NCBI GenBank assembly: GCA_033980235.1
Contig: CM067068.1
Span: 1,461,001-1,525,000, forward strand
Length of the DNA stretch: 64,000 nucleotides
Origin: Diadema setosum
Lineage: Eukaryota > Echinodermata > Echinoidea > Diadematoida > Diadematidae
Direction of reading: 5' to 3'
Positions 60,775 to 64,000 of the stretch are shown here, piece by piece. A model generated the notes under the pieces. That model saw only the letters and a program-made list of their open reading frames with translations, had not been told where the DNA came from and made no database searches. Both the position numbers and the translations under genes were made by a program. Numbering within the stretch: the stretch's first letter is position 1; the number at the start of each line of letters is the position of its first letter.

Positions 60775-61386
60775 GGGATGACTCCGCTTATGTATCTTAT
60801 GTTAATGAAACGAGTCTGTCCTAAATCGAAACAATAGAGAAGAAGAACAAAAATAGATGAAAGTTAACTTGTTCAGGAGAGAAGCAATTACATACAGACC
60901 AGCACACGAAGTCACTCCAATCCCCCAAATCAACACTGCTGTCATGTTCTCAAAGAGTCCCAGAGAGCGGGGTTCAAATGAGGTAACTGTACTATTATCA
61001 CATATTCTTGCCGACAGATACAACTGAAGAGCTCATGACTGGAAGCAGTGACAAAAACTTCGCTTTGCATTAATTCCTCTCTACCATCTCATCATTGCGT
61101 TCGAGAATGACACGACTTGGGACATCTCCTTCTTTGATTCGTTGGATTTGGGCCGGAGAAGAGGATGAAGACGTTCAGAGTGGTTACAACATGCCTGGAA
61201 GGAAAACACCTCTCGGCCAGACGTGGGTCCTCGGCGGTGGCAGGAAACCCGCCGTCTTCATCCTCTCCATGACCCAGCTTTTGAAGTACATCGGCTCATC
61301 ACCAGGCCGGGTTCCTCCAGGAACCAGGATGCAAACTGCCTCTCCCAGACAGGGGAGCACTCGATGGTCCACAGACGGGAAGGGGC
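60775..61386. other. GC-richer patch upstream of a G-run, no gene identified
   Basis: Frames are open on both strands (plus 61095-61541 and 61223-61432; minus 61184-61372). On the minus strand TTTTCCTTCCAG (ending near 61196) resembles a splice acceptor. On the plus strand a frame without a start includes YHLIIAFENDTTWDISFFDS before a stop near 61167. None of these can be tied to a known family. Confidence 0.25.
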
Positions 61387-61402
61387 GGGGGGGGGGGGGG
61401 GG
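61387..61402. repeat. G-run, 16 bases
   Basis: An uninterrupted G homopolymer. Confidence 0.95.
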
Positions 61403-61802
61403 TGGCTGGAGCGTTCTCCTGAAAGGAGCTAATAATTGCTCTCTTTCTCTCCTCTCTTTTCATCAAATTCTACCAATCTTCAGTGAACTTTTTCACTGTG
61501 AGGATGGGTCATGTTATTCGAATATTTCAGGCCAATATTAAATCGTTGTTTTGTTTTTTTTTTTATATTCAAGATGAGGTCGGGGGAGGTCTCCTTAATT
61601 GGTTTTGGCATGTTTGACTTAAATGTTAAATCATAATTATCGTTCAGCATCTATTCTAAACAAAATATCTCCCTCTTACAGTTTTTCGTAATCAAAACGG
61701 GGAATATTGTTAAACTATGCAAATGATGCTATGCTATGTTAATGATGCAATATCTTTCCAAACACGGAACGTGGCCATGCGATTCATACTCCTGGATTAA
61801 CA

Positions 61803-61865
<63 letters not shown>

Positions 61866-61876
61866 ACACACACACA
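61803..61876. repeat. (CA)n microsatellite, about 74 bp
   Basis: A near-perfect CA run with a single TACA interruption at 61860-61863. It is the longest CA array of the window. Confidence 0.97.
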
Positions 61877-61879
61877 AGA

Positions 61880-64000
61880 AATCTCAAATCAAAGTATATA
61901 ACGATGGTTAACCTTTCATCCTTTCCATGGTTTTGTATCCCGATATTTCGATCTATTAAGTCAATTCATTTGAAATTTAGCCTCCAGAGGGATGATAATG
62001 AACTCAATATGCAGCTGGGAGTTCGCAGATAGTGGAGAGGACGAACGTATATGTTAAATGTCATAAAGATTCGTTTTCCCTGTATCCCAAATGGTGGGAT
62101 AAGAGCCATTAAAACAAAAAAGGAACCGCGACATGGGCCGGAGATAGATAAAAGAAAAGCGAAATAAGTTTCATTTCCTGTCTTGTAACAGTTTGGATGT
62201 TACGACAGTATTCATTGTTATTTTATCCAATATGGCGAAACATAAAACAGTTTACGAAATGTCATTACATCTAAAAAATTAGGGGACATTTTTATGAAAT
62301 TTGGGACTAGGCAGCAAAAACGAGAAATTGTTCACCTTGTGTTTTTTTTAAAGGTAGAAATAGGCTTGTTAAGAAGAGCCTACTAACACCATGACCTCTA
62401 ATACCCATGCATCATTGAATTAATTTCGGATCTGTGGCCATTAGTCAACCGGCATGTTCGCACGCCATGAAACAGAGGATGACGTTTAAAGGAACTGGTC
62501 TGCCTGGAATTCCTGACTTTACCAGTCCAATTCGATTTTGGAAGCATCTAACACCAGAAGTGATCAAGATTCTCTCCATAACATCTTACTTTTCTACTAT
62601 ACATCAACACAATAAACGAAATCAGTACAATCGATACCTCCCCTTAAAAAAATGAAATAAAGTGAAAATACGAAGCGTTATAATTTGACTACACATTTGA
62701 TTTTCCCCTATTGAATCATCATAATAATAAATCATGGTACTTAACAATGAACATAAAAATAAACAAGAAACGAAAACCCGTTACGATACATCTTTATTTC
62801 AAACATTTTTCATCAATCATCATGTGGACGTGGACATATCATATCGTGATATGACTTCTCAACAATGCTTCGGTCCTTTTCCCTTAATTCTGAAAGACAA
62901 TCTGCAGCAGCAAAGTGAGTTCGATATACCGCGCAATCGCATGGTAGATAGTCATATCGTAATAAATGTGGTATAACCGTCGATACCACCCAATATACTC
63001 TAGTGATTTCTCTTTGACTTGGTCTATTGTGTGTGCGCATACAATGCATACACAAAAGTAGATAAAAGGAGAGGAAAAAAGCGGGAGAGAGAGAGAAAGG
63101 ATGCCACCCGCTTCGTCAAGGGCAGACGGTAAATAGCAAAACGGGTGATCGACCGACGATTGCGATCGATAGCGAAATCATCATTTCCCAGGGCCAAGTT
63201 CGCGTGTTTCGATCGACGGAGAAATATTGCGATCTGAGACGAGAGTATCAATAACGTACGTGTCACTTTCAGTTCCGTGTCTTTCCCTTCTTCTAAGACT
63301 TACCTTTCGTCTCCCTCGTGACGTCGGATGTAATTTTCAATATTCTCGCATGACAAATCGAAGTTTTATGTAAATTGACTTTGGAAAGCGCAAAGTAGAC
63401 CAAGAGTGGGTTCTACTCTTTTTCATCTTCATTTTTCTGTAAAGTAATCATATGTGACTCTGCACCTCAAAACAAACAAAAAATCGCCAGATATGAATTT
63501 TTAGTTAAGACCATATTCTGAAAGAACAGACTTTAAGCTTTAAAATGATATATAACTCATATCAAATGGACTCTCCTAACCTATCTAAATATTGGAAAGA
63601 AAGCACAAACTCAGGAAAGGTGTGAACTGAGAAAAGAGGCTCTGAAGTACAGTGTCTATTCAAGCGTTTAATCTTTACCAAACCGTGCTGGCTGTGCGAT
63701 GAATGGGACAAAAAACAAGAAGTAAACCACCAGAGTAACAACAATAAAGGGATTATCAGATTAAAGTGAAATTAAGCATGCCTCATTAACACATTCTGTC
63801 CATAATCAATGCCAACTTTCAACGCAGTAGCACTATCCTTTCAAAAGTTATTAGAGTTGAAAGTGAAGAGTGTGGACAAGGTTTTTCAGAAATGAAAAAG
63901 GGATTCTAAAGACACACCTAATCACACTATTCTACCAAAAATGTTCGAGTTAAACTGCTAAAAAACACACTTTCCTGCCCGTTTTATGATACCAAATTTT
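61880..64000. other. Non-coding stretch to the window end, with one weak exon candidate
   Basis: No recognised gene. On the minus strand, sequence at about 63300-63365 reads IENYIRRHEGDER in one frame and is followed by an AAAG/GTAAGT donor at about 63294-63304. The upstream acceptor is unclear and the piece is too short to assign. A CpG-richer 80-codon minus-strand frame lies at 63024-63266. Confidence 0.35.

Noticed and set aside
61060..61167. Exon of a glycosyltransferase-like protein (HLIIAFENDTTWDISFF)
   Set aside because: The similarity is a vague impression of a short string, with no splice acceptor and a stop soon after.

Overview
This is animal genomic DNA that is mostly non-coding. 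It is AT-rich and dense in microsatellites, homopolymer runs, short interspersed elements and fold-back repeats. It has no bacterial-style operons. Almost every open reading frame in it is shorter than about 120 codons, and most fall on repeats (CA/GT tracts, CT-rich tracts, TA arrays). The style suggests a marine invertebrate deuterostome, most likely an echinoderm such as a sea urchin. The grounds are recurrent 'taggcctat'-type motifs, tRNA-derived SINEs ending in (AAAC)n-type tails, and a second SINE family of a kind I associate with marine deuterostomes. The species is an inference.

The only coding sequence I can support with confidence is on the minus strand near the left end: two consecutive exons (6058-6195, then 4768-4938). 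They have good splice sites, join in phase 0, and encode part of the extracellular ligand-binding lobe of a GABA-B-type (class C) G-protein-coupled receptor. They carry the conserved CD...GC cysteine pair, the YGS(T/S)S motif and the PTFFRT block. Exons for the N-terminus (higher coordinates or beyond the window) and for the rest of the ectodomain and the seven-helix domain (below 4768 or before position 1) were not found. Much of the window upstream of 6195 could therefore be intron or 5' flank of this gene, but nothing in the sequence proves how far the gene extends.

The rest, left to right. 1-4.7 kb: non-coding with a GAA tract, a G-run and a 42-base T-run. 6.2-20 kb: non-coding with a decayed TTAA-type MITE, CA/CT/TAA/TA/GT microsatellites and a 0.3 kb polypyrimidine tract at 17.9 kb. 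20-30 kb: a TATC array, a TCAAA array, a diverged copy of a short TIR element, and a 'TTCGTTATTCCGAA' repeat. 30-38 kb: two SINE copies, an intact 92-bp TTAA-flanked MITE and a tRNA-like segment. 39.7-42.9 kb: GT arrays and two related copies of a CAGGGCTC-ended element, each built as (TA)n-element-AT-rich-(GT)n. 47-64 kb: GC-richer patches without recognisable genes, two exact tandem duplications (39 bp and 31 bp), a 140-bp fold-back element at 53.4 kb, a roughly 0.3 kb inverted array of 'GACTCGTGGGCTGTAT' units at 60.5-60.8 kb, and several CA/GT arrays.

I saw no bacterial, plasmid, phage or CRISPR features and no complete autonomous transposon gene. I cannot demonstrate a new multi-gene system. 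The most informative items are the GABA-B-like receptor with apparently altered ligand-contact positions and the several families of short structured mobile elements.
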